A DNA stretch of 64,000 nucleotides, taken from the NCBI GenBank assembly GCA_023634235.1, contig JAMKCF010000006.1:23079163-23143162 (forward strand), read 5' to 3'. This document shows, piece by piece, positions 11,744 to 23,554 of this stretch. The notes beneath the pieces were generated by a model that did not search any database, was not told where the DNA came from, and saw nothing but the letters and a program-made list of their open reading frames with translations. Origin of the DNA: Pisaster brevispinus. Lineage: Eukaryota > Echinodermata > Asteroidea > Forcipulatida > Asteriidae. The position numbers were made by a program, and so were the translations under genes. Numbering within the stretch: position 1 is the first letter of the stretch; each line of letters opens with the position of its first letter.

Positions 11744-12630
11744 ATGAGATATAAAAATGAAACTTAGACTGTAGGTGCTTGACACTTGAAACAAATGATA
11801 TACAAAATTGACATATTTAAAACATGCTATAATCATGTTTTACATGTCAATCTTGTATTTTTTTAAATAACTTATAGCGCCATTATATTACTTGAAAAAT
11901 ATGATGGAAGTGCACCCTATTATTACCCCCAACAAAATGAGCCAAAACTCAGTATTCACTGGCCAAGTCTGGTCCTATATATAGCTGTCATTGTAATTCA
12001 GTGCAAATTGGTCTTTAGGCCGTTCCAATTTTATTAGTTGGTTTACGGATCGCGGCGACCAATTTTCTTGAAAAATTGAAGAAGAAAAAAAAAAGGAAAT
12101 CCATCATTATTTTTTTTTTCGTCCGGCGACGATGAATATTCAACTTTTGGTCAGATTATTAAAAGATTGTATCTTTTTTAAGCTGATTTTTTTATCGAGA
12201 AAATGGGTTGCGAAAACCCCCCCAAAAGCCAAAGCATCGTGGTTACGTTTCGATCACACATACACATTGCGATGCGTCGGCGGCCCGACGCACAGTTGCG
12301 TAGAGTTATCTCCCTCTATGCCTCATGTTTTGATGTCAAATACATACAGCGCAGCGGGCTGTGTGCTCAATAGTGAGAACGGCCATGTGTGCAAGACCAG
12401 GGGTTGGGTGTTAGACGAGAAGTGTAATATGCGATGTGAATGAAATAGTCTGACATCCATGTCCCTTTATACCAGATGGTAAACATGTACATGTGTGTAA
12501 TCAGCGTTCTGTCAAAGTATTGGAGAAGTGGTGGATCGAAATTACGATGACAAGAATACTTTTTTTGTGACTGCAAAAGAGGGAGGAAAGCTGGATAGCT
12601 CACCTGGAGGTACACAAGAGACGTTGCCAC

Positions 12631-12968
12631 TTAATATGGGGGTATGTTGTGTCAGATACATTTCTCAAAAAAATAGAAATTGTAGGCTAAAAATCTTACA
12701 GATGTCCAGCGAACAATTGTGCGTCGATACTCGTGGAGCGCATTCTTGGGATTTGCATAATCTCCATATTGCCCACAATTCGTTATTAAACTGCTCCTTA
12801 TTCACAGCGCAAATTGTGCAAATCCCAAGAATGCGCTCCACGAGGAAAAACGCACAACAAAAAAGTCACTGGACATCGCCATCGGTTCAGATATTTAGCT
12901 AAAAAAGTAAAATTGTTGTATTATTATTACAAAGAAATGTATCTGAAACGACGTACCACACCATATTT
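12631..12968. repeat. long imperfect hairpin nested in the 2.36-kb element
   Basis: The two halves are inverted copies. Outer arms match in TAATATGG... and TCAGATACATTTCT, middle arms in GATGTCCAG and TTGTGCG, and the core (12731-12757 against 12817-12843) is a perfect 27-base inverted repeat starting TCGTGGAGCGCATTC. The loop is about 60 bases. It resembles a MITE inserted in, or forming the centre of, the larger element. Confidence 0.8.
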
Positions 12969-13335
12969 ATAAAATCAAAGAATGGGCTGGAACAGCGGGA
13001 AAGGTTGGCCACAAACAAAGCCAGAAAAGTTTGGACTTCCTCGGAGTTGGTTGTTTCTTTTGAAGAATGTGCCTAAGGAGATTGAAGTTAAAATAGTGCA
13101 GTGTGTGTGCCTGGACTTCAGCAACTGTATATACGTAACGAACAGTCAACATCAGTTATTGTTTTATATTGGGTTGGCAGTTTTTTTACACTGCACTGAG
13201 GATATTGTTTGAACGATTTAATTGTGTATGGCAAAAGATGATAATAAATTCTTAATAATTGTATAAAAAAAAATTTTTTTCGGTTATTTCAGCTTTCTCA
13301 CAGGTGGAACTGAACCATCTCAATGAGTTGCCAGA

Positions 13336-13811
13336 TATCCCAGTGGGATACGTTGGGATCCCGGTGGGATACTTCGAGATCCCAGTGGGATACGTTGGGA
13401 TTCCGGCAAAATATCCCCGGTGGGATAGGTCTGGAATCCCAGTGGGATACAGACTGGGATCCCAACCTATCCCATCGGGATCCTGGTGGGATAGGTCGGG
13501 ATCGCGACAAAATATCCCGATGGGATAGGTCGGGATCCTGGTGGGATACTGCCCGGGATCCCGACCTATCCCATCGGGATCCCGATGGGATAGGTCGGGA
13601 TCCCGACAAAATATCCCGATGGGATAGGTCGGGATCCCGGGCAGTATCCCACCGGGATCCCGACCTATCCCATCGGGATCCCGATCAGTATCCCGATGGG
13701 ATAGGTCGGGATCCCAACAAAATATCCCGATGGGATAGGTCGGGATCCCGGGCAGTATCCCACCGGGATTCCCGACCTATCCCACCGGGATATTGGTTGG
13801 GATCCCGACCA
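13336..13811. repeat. right subterminal array of self-complementary GGGATCCCGACC/TATCCCATC motifs
   Basis: About 475 bases built almost entirely from GGTCGGGATCCCGACC-type palindromes alternating with TATCCC(A/G)TCGGGAT. A landmark, CAAAATATCCCGAT, recurs at 13507, 13606 and 13717, showing a higher-order unit of about 100-110 bases. Because the motif is its own reverse complement, both strands show open frames with repeated SRPIPSG- or DLSHRDP-like peptides; these are artefacts of the repeat. Confidence 0.88.
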
Positions 13812-13825
13812 CATTTTTTAAGGGG

Positions 13826-13885
13826 TGTATACTCAGTACTTTCCCAGAGTCCTAGGCATATCACTTGGGTTGGATTCATTGCGGT
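13826..13885 (-). mobile_element. SINE family A, other half of the interrupted copy
   Basis: TGTATACTCAGTACTTTCCC followed by AGAGTCCT, GGCATATCACTTGGG and a decayed B-box region continues family A from the exact right end of the inserted element. Confidence 0.75.
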
Positions 13886-14149
13886 ACCAGCTGCTAAAAA
13901 ATAGGATTCAGTTGATATCATGGAGGAGGGCAAGCTCTTTTTGAAGTTAACAAAACACAAGATACTCTCATGAAAGAGACCAAAACTCTCAAGATTGTAT
14001 TTGGAACAACCGTTTGAGCCACAACTTTTTGGTGCCGAACATGAATTGAGCAAGCTTCATTCGTCAAGACTAATGTTCACGCCTCAAACCTGCCAGTGAT
14101 TGTGATAACTGTACAACAGTGAAAAAGTCTGGCAACTGTTTCCGGTATC

Positions 14150-14715
14150 CTGTCATGCCTGTTGGTCTGGAGATGAAGCTCCCTGAATATTCAGGATGTT
14201 GTATTTCAGAGGTTTTACAGACTCTCTACATCACCACAAATAGAAATCTTAGAGGAGTGATTGTATGAGAATGAAAAATCCTTAAAACTGGTTGACAGTT
14301 TTCCCTTGGTGTGGAGATGAATCCCCCTATACAGGATGTTACACTTCAGAGGCTTACAGACTGTCTACATCATTTCAATTAGATATCTGAAGGTTTGGTC
14401 ATAAAAAGGGTTGAGTCTTTTGTCTCAATGATGATGATTTTCTCTTTTTCAAGAAAATCTGACGGTGCAGAGTATACTGTTAGCCAGAGAGATGTCTGGG
14501 TGTCTTTTGGACACCCTGTTTTAAATTTGGACACCCTATTTTATCTGTCATTTACATGTAAATGTATTGAAGTGAACAATTTGAACACCCAGTTTTTAAT
14601 TTCCAGCAAATTTGGGCACCCTTTTAACAAATCCTGGCTAAAACTTTGGCGCAGAGAGATGAAAAAACCTGAAATCTGGAAAAACACAAAAATCCTAACA
14701 AATCACGAAACCAGA
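14150..14715 (+). repeat. dispersed repeat family R2, two adjacent copies
   Basis: GGAGATGAA...CAGGATGTT...TTCAGAGG...TTACAGACT...CTACATCA appears at about 14168 and again at about 14320. The second copy continues through GGTTTGGTC...TTTTTCAAGAAAATCTGA to GAAAAACACAAAAATCCTAA, the usual end of the family. The open frame at 14395-14724 is part of this repeat. Confidence 0.6.
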
Positions 14716-15732
14716 CCTGCTTAAACCATTTACACCTCCACATCTCAACTAATTCTTTTCTTACCTTCATCAAAACCTACAGGAATGGTTACTGTGTTAG
14801 TGCTGATGTCTCTGCGTTCTAGGATGGCATAACCTCAAACTACATGATGAAACACGGTAAATAACAGGCTTGATGATGAAATAAATTTCAAATATCCTCT
14901 TGGGAGCTCTAGCAGGCACAGTTACAAAATAATCACACTTACTTTAGGGCAACTAGTACTCCTAGTCAAAGACCTCAGCCGTGTTCGTTCTTGTTACAAT
15001 CAAACCAGGATTTGAAAGGTAGTTCGCTCTGTCATGACAGCACAATTCCAACCATAATCACTCACTCCCCAAGTACACAATAATAAAATCTGGTCTCGTC
15101 AGCAATGGGTTGGCCACTGCTAACCCTCAAAGCCATGCCCCTGGAGCCGTGACTATGAACCGCTCACTCTCCGACTGACATAACGACTACATTGTACGAC
15201 GTTTGTCCCATCAGAGTGTTCAGGTTTAATCATTGATATAATGAACATGCCGAACAAAGAGAGAAAGAAGGGGAAAAAAATGGGGGAAAAATAGCCAGAG
15301 TTATTAGGAAGCCATCATGTTCTCTGCTTGGCACTGAGCCAAATAGGCCAAATGAGTAATAATCGTCCAATCACAACTTAACAATAGCAGGAGAATCACA
15401 ATGTGAGGCCCCAAGCACTTACGATCGCCAGCTTTAATCACCAACATGCCTCGAACACCACCCGCTGGAGTCAAGGGGGGTTATTAAAAATGCTGGTAAT
15501 GGACTTGTACACCGTGGCACTTCTTATTTATTGTAAGGGTCATTTTATCTGCGAATGATGACCGTCATTAGTTTCTGAAGGATGCTGCAAGGTATCTAGG
15601 CCACCCTGGTTAATGGAACACCTACCAGGATACTCCAGGGACAATAGACCTTTATAATACCCTCCATCTTAGTCATAACCCCTGTCTCCAATGACACTTA
15701 TGAATGCTAGTTCTCATTAAAGGAATAAGGGG

Positions 15733-15812
15733 TCAGACTAATTTCCCTTCCGGCCTCAGTTTGGTTACATTGATTTGAATGGGAGAAAAAGAAGAAAAAA
15801 GATGGCTGCACC
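15733..15812 (+). repeat. dispersed repeat family R1
   Basis: CAGACTAATTTCCCTTCCGG, CCTCAGTTTGGTTACATTGA, ATTTGAATGGGAGAAA and AAGATGGCTGCACC occur in order; this is the clearest copy. Confidence 0.7.
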
Positions 15813-16738
15813 ATAATGAGAGTCCAGACCATTCACAATCATGACTCAGCAAATTAAAAAGCACAGACTTGTTTTTGTTTTTTTTACATTGTATGCAGTG
15901 CTACAGATTATCAGGATCAAGCAAAAAACACATTGGATTTGGGGTCAAAAACAAACCATAGAGCAAGGATAAAACTGACCACTGAAAACTTTCTGAGAAA
16001 AACATTGTTTAATTACAAACGTTGTTTAACTACAAACCTTGCTTAAGTAAAAACCTTGTTTACTTAACTTTTCCTGGTACTGTATGTCAATTATGTATGC
16101 ATGTCTACATGTTCATGAGGGCGTGTCCTTGGCGGTCCTGATCGGACACAAGTTTCTGATGTAAAGTTTATTGACCGAAACAATTTTTGAGATCTATGCT
16201 AAAATGAGTCAGTAACCAGAAACAATTCTCGATGTACGTGTACATCTCTTGAAAATTCATGTTCTCAAATGAAAATATAGGCCTACAGCCATCGTTTTAG
16301 TTTCAAAAAATGAAAAATAATCTTTACAACTTTGTCAAAATATGAAACACATGTTTTATGAAAACATTTTTTTATTTTATATGTATCATCATCTTAAAAC
16401 CGCACCTCACACCTAGCCAACAACTCGGTTAGGACTGATTAAGAACAGCAGCGTCACCGCGGCTGAACCGCGCACGCAAAAAAACGCTTAACCATTGAAG
16501 CTCAAACACGTTCCTGGTCACCAAAACGCACCCCTGAATGTGTACCAGTCTTGTAGGACTGGTACTCGGATTCAACCTGAAGGATTCCGGACTCCAACTC
16601 GGACTCCAGGCTAGTAGAGGACTCAAATAGGACAGAGGACTCAAATCCAAGAGACTGATGTGCACAACGTGTGTTTTTGTTTTTCAAGTGATTAATCTTA
16701 ACGGAAACTGAACTTGAGAAAAGGTTTTAAAACGTTTT

Positions 16739-16882
16739 GGGGTGAACAAAGAATACAATAAATAAAGCGATATTTGAATCTGCGAGATCCAGGTTAACAT
16801 GCCGGCGCTCGACCAACTGAGCTATCTAGTCCTAATGTTGGCAATGGCAGTCTCCCTATTCTGTCAATATCTTTGTTTGGAG
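16739..16882 (-). mobile_element. tRNA-like repeat, family B
   Basis: On the minus strand it has an A-box-like ATAGCTCAGTTGGTCGAGCG and the following GCCGGCATGTTAACC. The segment upstream of the tRNA-like part (AAGATATTGACAGAATAGGG) is shared with the copy at 59834. GAACAAAG/CTTTGTT-type sequences lie at the outer ends. Confidence 0.65.
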
Positions 16883-16930
16883 TTGCCAGTCAGAAACCAT
16901 TCAACCAATTTGCTTTTCTTAGTCCAACCA

Positions 16931-17123
16931 GGGCTCAATTTCATAGAGCTGCTTAAGCACCAAAATTTGCTAAGCACAATAAAACTTTGCTTACCAAAAA
17001 AAGGTTACCAGCCAAACTACCATGTCACGTGTACAATTTGCGACTGGTATCCTGTTCATTTCTGCTTAGCAGGAAATTGTCAAGCATTATTTTCTGCTTA
17101 AGCAGCTCTATGAAATTGGGCCC
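16931..17123. repeat. palindromic MITE-like element, family M1 (best copy)
   Basis: The terminal inverted repeats are 29 bases with one mismatch: left from GGGCTCAATTTCATAGAGCT, right the same with GGGCCC. The interior is rich in GCTTAGCA and CTGGTAACC-like words. No coding capacity is present. Confidence 0.78.
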
Positions 17124-18241
17124 AGGAGTCTTGCAAAAAGCAAGTTATCAAGAAGTAGGCACAAGGTACGAGAAATAAAAACTCTGTACTATCAATGACT
17201 ACTGCTTTTTAGTCAGAAAAAAATTGACAATATGAATTGTGCCAGTGCTAACTTAGATCATACATTAAGAACATCAATTTAGATTTCTTGTTAATTAATC
17301 ACAACATCAGCATCAAGTCTTTAACCACCAGAAGTATCAACACAGTCTTCAAAAATGGCAATAAATAAAATTTCAACTCAAAAGCAGTCTCTGATTTTAT
17401 GGTTCATTCTTTTGGCCTACCTTTTGAAATAATCAAGAATTTACAAGCACGAATCTTCCACTGCTTCCATCTCAAACAATATCTGTCCAAAAGTCTGAAT
17501 ATTAAACTCCATGCTCAGCTTCAAAGTACGAAGTCTAGTCTGCTGGTGTACACTTGTAAAAATCAAAGGCATGACTGGCAAAGAAAGTCACTTGTTGTGT
17601 GGACTTGGGGGTCCGTACTTTATGGTAGTCACCACGTGTGCCAGAGAATTTCAGTAGAGCAGAGCCGAGACCCGGAAGGTTAAACACGGCTAATGTTTAA
17701 AAGAGGTCAACCATATCAAGCCACAATGTCAAAATCCTCAGAAAACGGAATGACTGGAATACTTTTGTTTCCACGGTGTCTTACTTTCACAATGAGCGAG
17801 ACACCTATACCCTAAACCCACATCCTGTCACGGTACTGTTAGAAAGAATTCCCTAATCCATCCGCCAGTAAATCATATCTATTCATCATTAGTATGTCAT
17901 TATTGCTTTTGTTAAACAAACACGCACGGTACTTTGCAGTCAACTGGTCCCACTTCAAGCGGAAGATTAAGCAGTGATCATTGAAATGCCAGCAGACAGA
18001 AATGTTCACCTTTAACTGTAACGAGGCATTGGAAACACCAGTACAGGATCATAAAGTGTACTTTTTACAAAGGTTAGGGCCTACATTGTAAACGAAACCA
18101 TGTACTAAACTGGGAACAATTATTGTGGGATTAGTCACAGGCACATCACAGGGAATGTTGACTTGTTGCCAGTACTTTAGCAAAATGCATGATTTGTCTT
18201 TCCTCAGCCAATCTAAGGTCCTTTTTTAAATCACGGCTTCA

Positions 18242-18465
18242 GCTTAGGCTTCTGGCTTGGGTTTTGGCTTAGGCTTCTGGTAAGGGTTTCGGCTTAGGCT
18301 TCAGGCTTGGGTTTCGGCTCAGGCTTCTGGCTTGGGTTTCGGTTTAGGCTTCTGGCTTGGGCTTCGTCAGTTACTTTGAAAACATACACTTTCAAATCAA
18401 TACTTCAAAACAACCAGAGTCGAAGCCTAAGCCAAAGCCGGAGCCTAAAGCTAAAACTTAGACTT
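18242..18465. repeat. 25-bp tandem array with inverted partner, family M4
   Basis: There are five copies of a 25-base unit around TTAGGCTTCTGGCTTGGGTT, at 18244, 18269, 18294, 18319 and 18344. An inverted copy (GAAGCCTAAGCCAAAGCCGG) follows at about 18421-18440. Overall it forms a lopsided hairpin. Confidence 0.75.
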
Positions 18466-20082
18466 GTGGACGAGCCGGTAAATGATAGCTTTTAAAAGGG
18501 CTGTTCATGCAACTATATTCTCACCAAACTTGCTGTCGCGACTAAGGCATCAGGAGCCAGCAGTCTCGCTAGTATAGCGGCGTTAGAGCCGTTACCACAA
18601 CACACATTTTAACATGTTCACAAGTCTCCCCAAACACTGTGCATGTATTGTAAATGTGCCAGAAGACTCTCGTCGTACATGGCTTACAGTGTACTTGTAA
18701 GTCACAGCCACAGCCATATTTGTTTTTAAACAGCCCCCCTAACCACTTCACTTATCTCTCGGATCAGGAACTCTTTGATAAATAATGTTGCTACTTACAG
18801 ACATTCTGTCTCAGTTCATTATTGGACAAAGTTCTCCATAGCTCCAAGGTACTCCCCTTTGATAGTCTGCTCTTTTATTGCAAAATGAAAATAAAACTGA
18901 CCAAAATGAAAAGCTATATTGTGCGGTGAGTTGATAGTATCAGCAATACCCTACAGAAAGGCTTTAGGGTTAAGAGCACCACCAGGTTTTGATACATAAC
19001 ACCAACGACCCTTATTCAATCTATTGTATCACAATCAAGGGAAATAACACTCTGGAGGATTCTGCTGTGGTCAGAAAGAAATAGCTTTTGATCGGAATTC
19101 CTTTGAAATCCAGGAGAAACGAGGAGGGGGGAAAAAAAGCAAGTATCATACAATATAAAAAATGACCGTTTTGATTCAAATGAGTGGAATGTTTGCCAAT
19201 TCATTTTGTTACAATACATCTTGAGAATGAGATGGGCTTGAGTCACAAATGGAATTCCCAAAATAATAAGAGTATATAAAGGAACCTTCCATTTATTCCA
19301 GGAAATCCAATATTTCATCAATTTTTGAGGTTGCTCTTTTGGTTGATTTAAATTTTCAGTTGGTATGAAGATACTATACAGCAGCTTTATGTCGAGTCAA
19401 ATTTTGTCTCTATTACTCATGGAATGCTATACAAATATTGAATGAATGCGAGCGCATTTTCGCACAATATAATCAGGAGGTGAAATCTGGACTATTCCAT
19501 TTCACCAGGGGAAGCCTAGTGAAACAGAAAAGTCTGAATTCGGACAATGGACAAACAAAATCCATTTAAGATCTGTTTTAAACAACTCACACATAGATCT
19601 TTGTCATTCAAATTTTTTTTAAACATTAAACACAAACTAGACATGGAAACTCGTCCACCCCAAACTCTTTTAAAAGAACGTCTAAATTATGTGGACGACT
19701 CGATGTAGACACCCAACCTTGTACTCGTTGATACAACCTTGCCTTGATTGGACGAACGAGCTGAAACGATTGTTTTGGGATCAGCGCTGAGACTTAATCA
19801 TACAAAATCAATATACCTGTCCTACATTTATTTCTATACACGACGGTTACATAATGGTCCCACAAAAATACATGGCAAAATAAAGGATCACATGTGATGT
19901 GTGGTCCACCAATCAAATTACAAGGATCTATGTGTGAGTAATAAACAAAAAATATAGGATTTGTTTTGCTCCATATACATACCACAACTGGACTTCATTG
20001 AAAATTGGATGCAGAAGTGCCATATTTTTTTAGTATATAACCACTTGCTTCTTGTCGGAAGTACTAGAATACCAGTCATTTC

Positions 20083-20226
20083 GGCTGTGTCTGAAAATGA
20101 CTGCTACAGCTATGGCTACGACTGGCTTGCCATGTCAGCAGGCATTGACGTATAGGACATCCTATACAACTCCACTAGCAACAGTCGTAGCCATAGCTGG
20201 TAGCCGCTAATTCGGATATATGGCCT
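20083..20226. repeat. palindromic MITE-like element, family M2
   Basis: The inverted arms are GCTACAGCTATGGCTACGAC at about 20102-20121 and its near-complement AGTCGTAGCCATAGCTGGTAG at about 20183-20203. The ends are GGCTGTGTCTGAA and AATTCGGATATATGGCC. Two more copies follow below. Confidence 0.72.
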
Positions 20227-21888
20227 TATATTCCATAGTCCAGAACAACAGATGGTAATGGTTATGGAGACGAGTTTTGGTTTCATACACAATATGACTT
20301 TTGTTTCATTAATAACTCTTTCAAATTGAAGAAGAAAAAAAATCCTATTGTGTTTATTTTGAAATAGCTGGAGATGTTTCTGTTTAGTGGCAGAGCAATT
20401 TGCCACAGTACCCTGATGCGGACACATTTATGAGTCAATTTCTGCATGGATACCATTCTTAATCTCAAGTTGCATTTTGTATCGGAGCCCGATCAGTAGG
20501 GAGATGAAAGTGATATTAAAACGGAATTGGATTAAATAATTATAATGAAATGGTTCACTTGTCAAATGTCTCATGCCCTTACTGCAAGGGTCCGCCATTG
20601 ATATTAAGGTGTCAGAATCCCCTGCCTATTCAAATGTAAAGTGGCGCGGAAAACAAAGTTGATTATAGAAGCTAAATGCTTCTTCTCGCAAACTGACCAT
20701 TTCCTTAGATTGTACCGGGCAAAATCATCCAAAACGACACCAAAGTTAGATTTATCGGTGGGAAAACCGTATCCATTTCTTTCTTCCGTCCAATTGTCAC
20801 GAATGAAACTTTGTTATGAGACCGTCACAGATTTGAAATTTCACAGAGGTCGTGAAAGCTACACATTGGTTTGATGCACCCTTTTCCCAAAAGAATTTCT
20901 GATTTTCCATTTGGGGAAACCCTCTTCCATTTTTCCCAAACAGCTTTTCATCAATAAAATTGCAGGCATCGGGGCCCTTTGGCTTGTTTATTTAATGACA
21001 CAACATACTGTAAGCCAAAGTATGCCTTGCTTTCAAAGTCATCATGAACAAGCTGAACAAATATTCCATTGAACTCTCAAGGAAAGTTACCCAAAACTAT
21101 ATATCACAAAATGTTCCCCGAACATTATGCAATGTGACAACTTTTACAAAAGTACTTGAAAGAAAAACAAAGTAACTATTCCAATGACTTAATGGAAGAC
21201 TTTGAACTTATTCTAATAAGATCAAGTTGTCACTATGGATGGAGTCAACAAAGAGTTGACAAAACAGATGCCAGATCTGAATCCTCCGGCCCGCGGGGCC
21301 AAGTATACCTGGACGCTGAACTTCACATACGTACAAGCCGACCTTAATAAAAAACAAAACAACTTCACATGAAAACAACTTGATACACGTATATATAAAT
21401 TCACCGTGGATGCACGCGGGCACTGCTCATTGGTTCAGCCCATACAGATGGAACCTGAAGTTAGATTAACTGAGTAGAGACTGCACGAGTATCAAAATTC
21501 CGTGCCTCCAAACGATTCAGTTCTCATGGCGATGAATTGGAGAAACTCTTTTTCAATCATGGCAACATTATTGTAGTCATCCGTACCACCTCAAGGATGC
21601 CTTCCATTGATTGTGTACGTATGCCATTGAACCATGCTCTGATCATCATCCATGCCATTAGTGGTTTGGGGTATACAACTCCTCAAGAATCTGCATTCAC
21701 CCGTCTGCAGGATTATTAAGGTTCCCTCCAGAAAATTTGAATTATTAAATCATTTATGATGGAACAGAGCTCAGCAAACCGTTAGGGTATGAGTCCAATT
21801 TCCAAAAAGTTGGTTTGCTATTAAGCATGATTTAACAATGAACAAGTCACACATCGTGAAAATGTATATAATATTACATAGAATTTAC

Positions 21889-21976
21889 AGTACACTGGTA
21901 ACCTGTTTCTATTCTGAATACATTTTCTGAGCTTAGCACAGTTGTTCGCTTGAGCAGCTTTGGAAAATTTGGCCCT
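21889..21976. repeat. family M1, one-ended remnant
   Basis: ACACTGGTAACCTGTTTCT...GAGCTTAGCACAG...GAGCAGCTTTGG...ATTTGGCCCTG matches the right half of family M1; the left half is absent. Confidence 0.5.
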
Positions 21977-23407
21977 GTTTGGGTGAAGGATATCACCAGG
22001 AATGTAAAATCGATTCTGTCTTGGTTCTAGACGACCTTATAATTATAGCTTGCAAAGTGAATGCTCAAATTGAGACTAATAGAGAGTGGCATAATAACGA
22101 CCTGAAACCTCACACTTGGCTGGTTTAGTAGATAGCTGTCTCTCTAATCTCCATAGATTATAATCAATATGCTTGGCTGGTCTCACAGACTTATTGTTTT
22201 TAAAGGGTATCTAACTGTCAAAAAAAAGGTAGTATGTTTGAAAAATGTGACATCTTTGAATTTCAAAACAGAAGCTGACACCTCCCACATCCAAGTCCTC
22301 ACCCTCATACCGGTTCAATGTGATCTGATAGACATTCTGGTTTTCCTAACATGGAAGTGTTTTTTTTTTTTTTCTCAAGCAAAAATAATATTCCAAGCCA
22401 ATTAATGGCGATGGGGACAACATAATTTCCTGAACTCAAATTTGTTCTAAAATTATTTAACCGATAATGTACTTCCTTTAAATACATAATGAGGTTGGCA
22501 TTGGACATTTTGCTTTATTTAAACATGTGAACGAAACCAAACCGCATATTTTAACGGGATCCAACATTTCTAAACGCACATGACCGACCGCTACTGACCT
22601 GAACAGTCTTCTGTCGTTGAGTTTTACTCTATCCATTCTTAACATCACCACCTGCTACATGTTAATACATGCCTGTGGTTTCACATGTCTGATTAAGACT
22701 TTGTCTAAAATTGCCTCGGTGAGAAAAAAAACAAAACATGTCAGGGTAAACTCCGGTCAGTCAGAGGTTTAACGGTTTGGCAACTTTTGGGTAATATAAA
22801 TATTTGCGCAGACCTACCTTACATGATGTATATGTGTGTGTGTATTGACTGAGTACACATTCCAGGTGATAACAGATTACACAACCAAGTTCATTTCCTT
22901 TTAGTCAAAGAAATGTCGCCTCCCAAAAATCTGATGTGTCTATTTGGTCTTCCAGCTACTACTTGTACAAGTACATGCACAAGCTAACTATAAATGCCCC
23001 TGTTTATTGTTTCTTTTGTTTGTTTGTCCTGACTCAGTTCTCTTTCAAAAATGATTTTAAAAATCCCACAAAAATTCTACAAATTCTCATTACTGAAGGT
23101 CGCATTGAAGACTTGAGCGTCACTCGCCCACAATTCACCCGCAATGTCAAATCCCAACAAAAGACACTCTGTGAAAGCTCTCCTGAATTAGTCAGATTGT
23201 TTTCCTACTTTTTCTTCTTCTCTATTCTCAAAAAGGTGGAGGTCATTAGCCCGTGATCCTTTTAAAGAACTAAATCCCACTTTCGGTGAATGCTAATTGC
23301 TCTTTTGTTGTTAGTGTTACTCCAGTGATTTCAATATCTCAAGAGCTGCAGTACACAGTCATCATGGACTAACATAAAATACACTGCATTTTACCTCAAA
23401 TGCTGGT

Positions 23408-23543
23408 GTTATTGACCCCTTGCACGACTCAGAACTCACCGCCGCACATTTCCGCCTTTTTGGGAGTGCAATTTAAGTCCCGAAATGGCAGACGGGATAG
23501 ACACAAGTAAAATTGCGCTACACATCGTGTAAGTGGTCAATAA
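23408..23543. repeat. palindromic MITE-like element, family M3
   Basis: The terminal inverted repeats GTTATTGACCCCTTGCACGA and the complement of GTTATTGACCACTTACACGA agree at 18 of 20 positions. The 136-bp element has no coding capacity. Confidence 0.72.
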
Positions 23544-23554
23544 CTACGGAGTGG

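Larger units (their letters stand above)
11469..13825. mobile_element. 2.36-kb non-autonomous DNA element with 27-bp perfect terminal inverted repeats
   Basis: The left end (11469-11495) begins CCCCTTAAAAAATGTGG. The right end (13825-13799, read on the minus strand) is identical for 27 bases; beyond that the two ends stay similar but diverge. The element sits inside a SINE-A copy: the flanks read ...GGCACTG before it and TGTATACTCAGTAC after it, while uninterrupted copies read GCACTGTATACTC. This leaves a 2-bp TG repeated at the two ends (11467-11468 and 13826-13827). Subterminal arrays of GGGATCCCGACC-like motifs occupy both ends and a nested hairpin lies in the middle. No transposase-like protein is encoded; internal open frames are at most 124 codons and unrecognised. 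The superfamily is not determined. Confidence 0.85.

Noticed and set aside
12132..12902. Frames of 103 and 124 codons inside the 2.36-kb element as a possible transposase
   Set aside because: No DDE/D motif pattern or zinc finger is evident, they are short, and the second frame runs through the hairpin arms, so both look non-coding.
13259..14053. Open frames of 89-193 codons on both strands with repeated SHRDPDLSHRDP- or SRPIPSGSR-like peptides
   Set aside because: They are translations of the palindromic GGGATCCCGACC array, which stays open on both strands. The periodic peptides reflect the DNA repeat, not a protein.
16540..16650. Repeated GGACTCCAACTCGGACTCC-like wording as a structured repeat
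   Set aside because: It is only locally low-complexity and no second clear copy was found.
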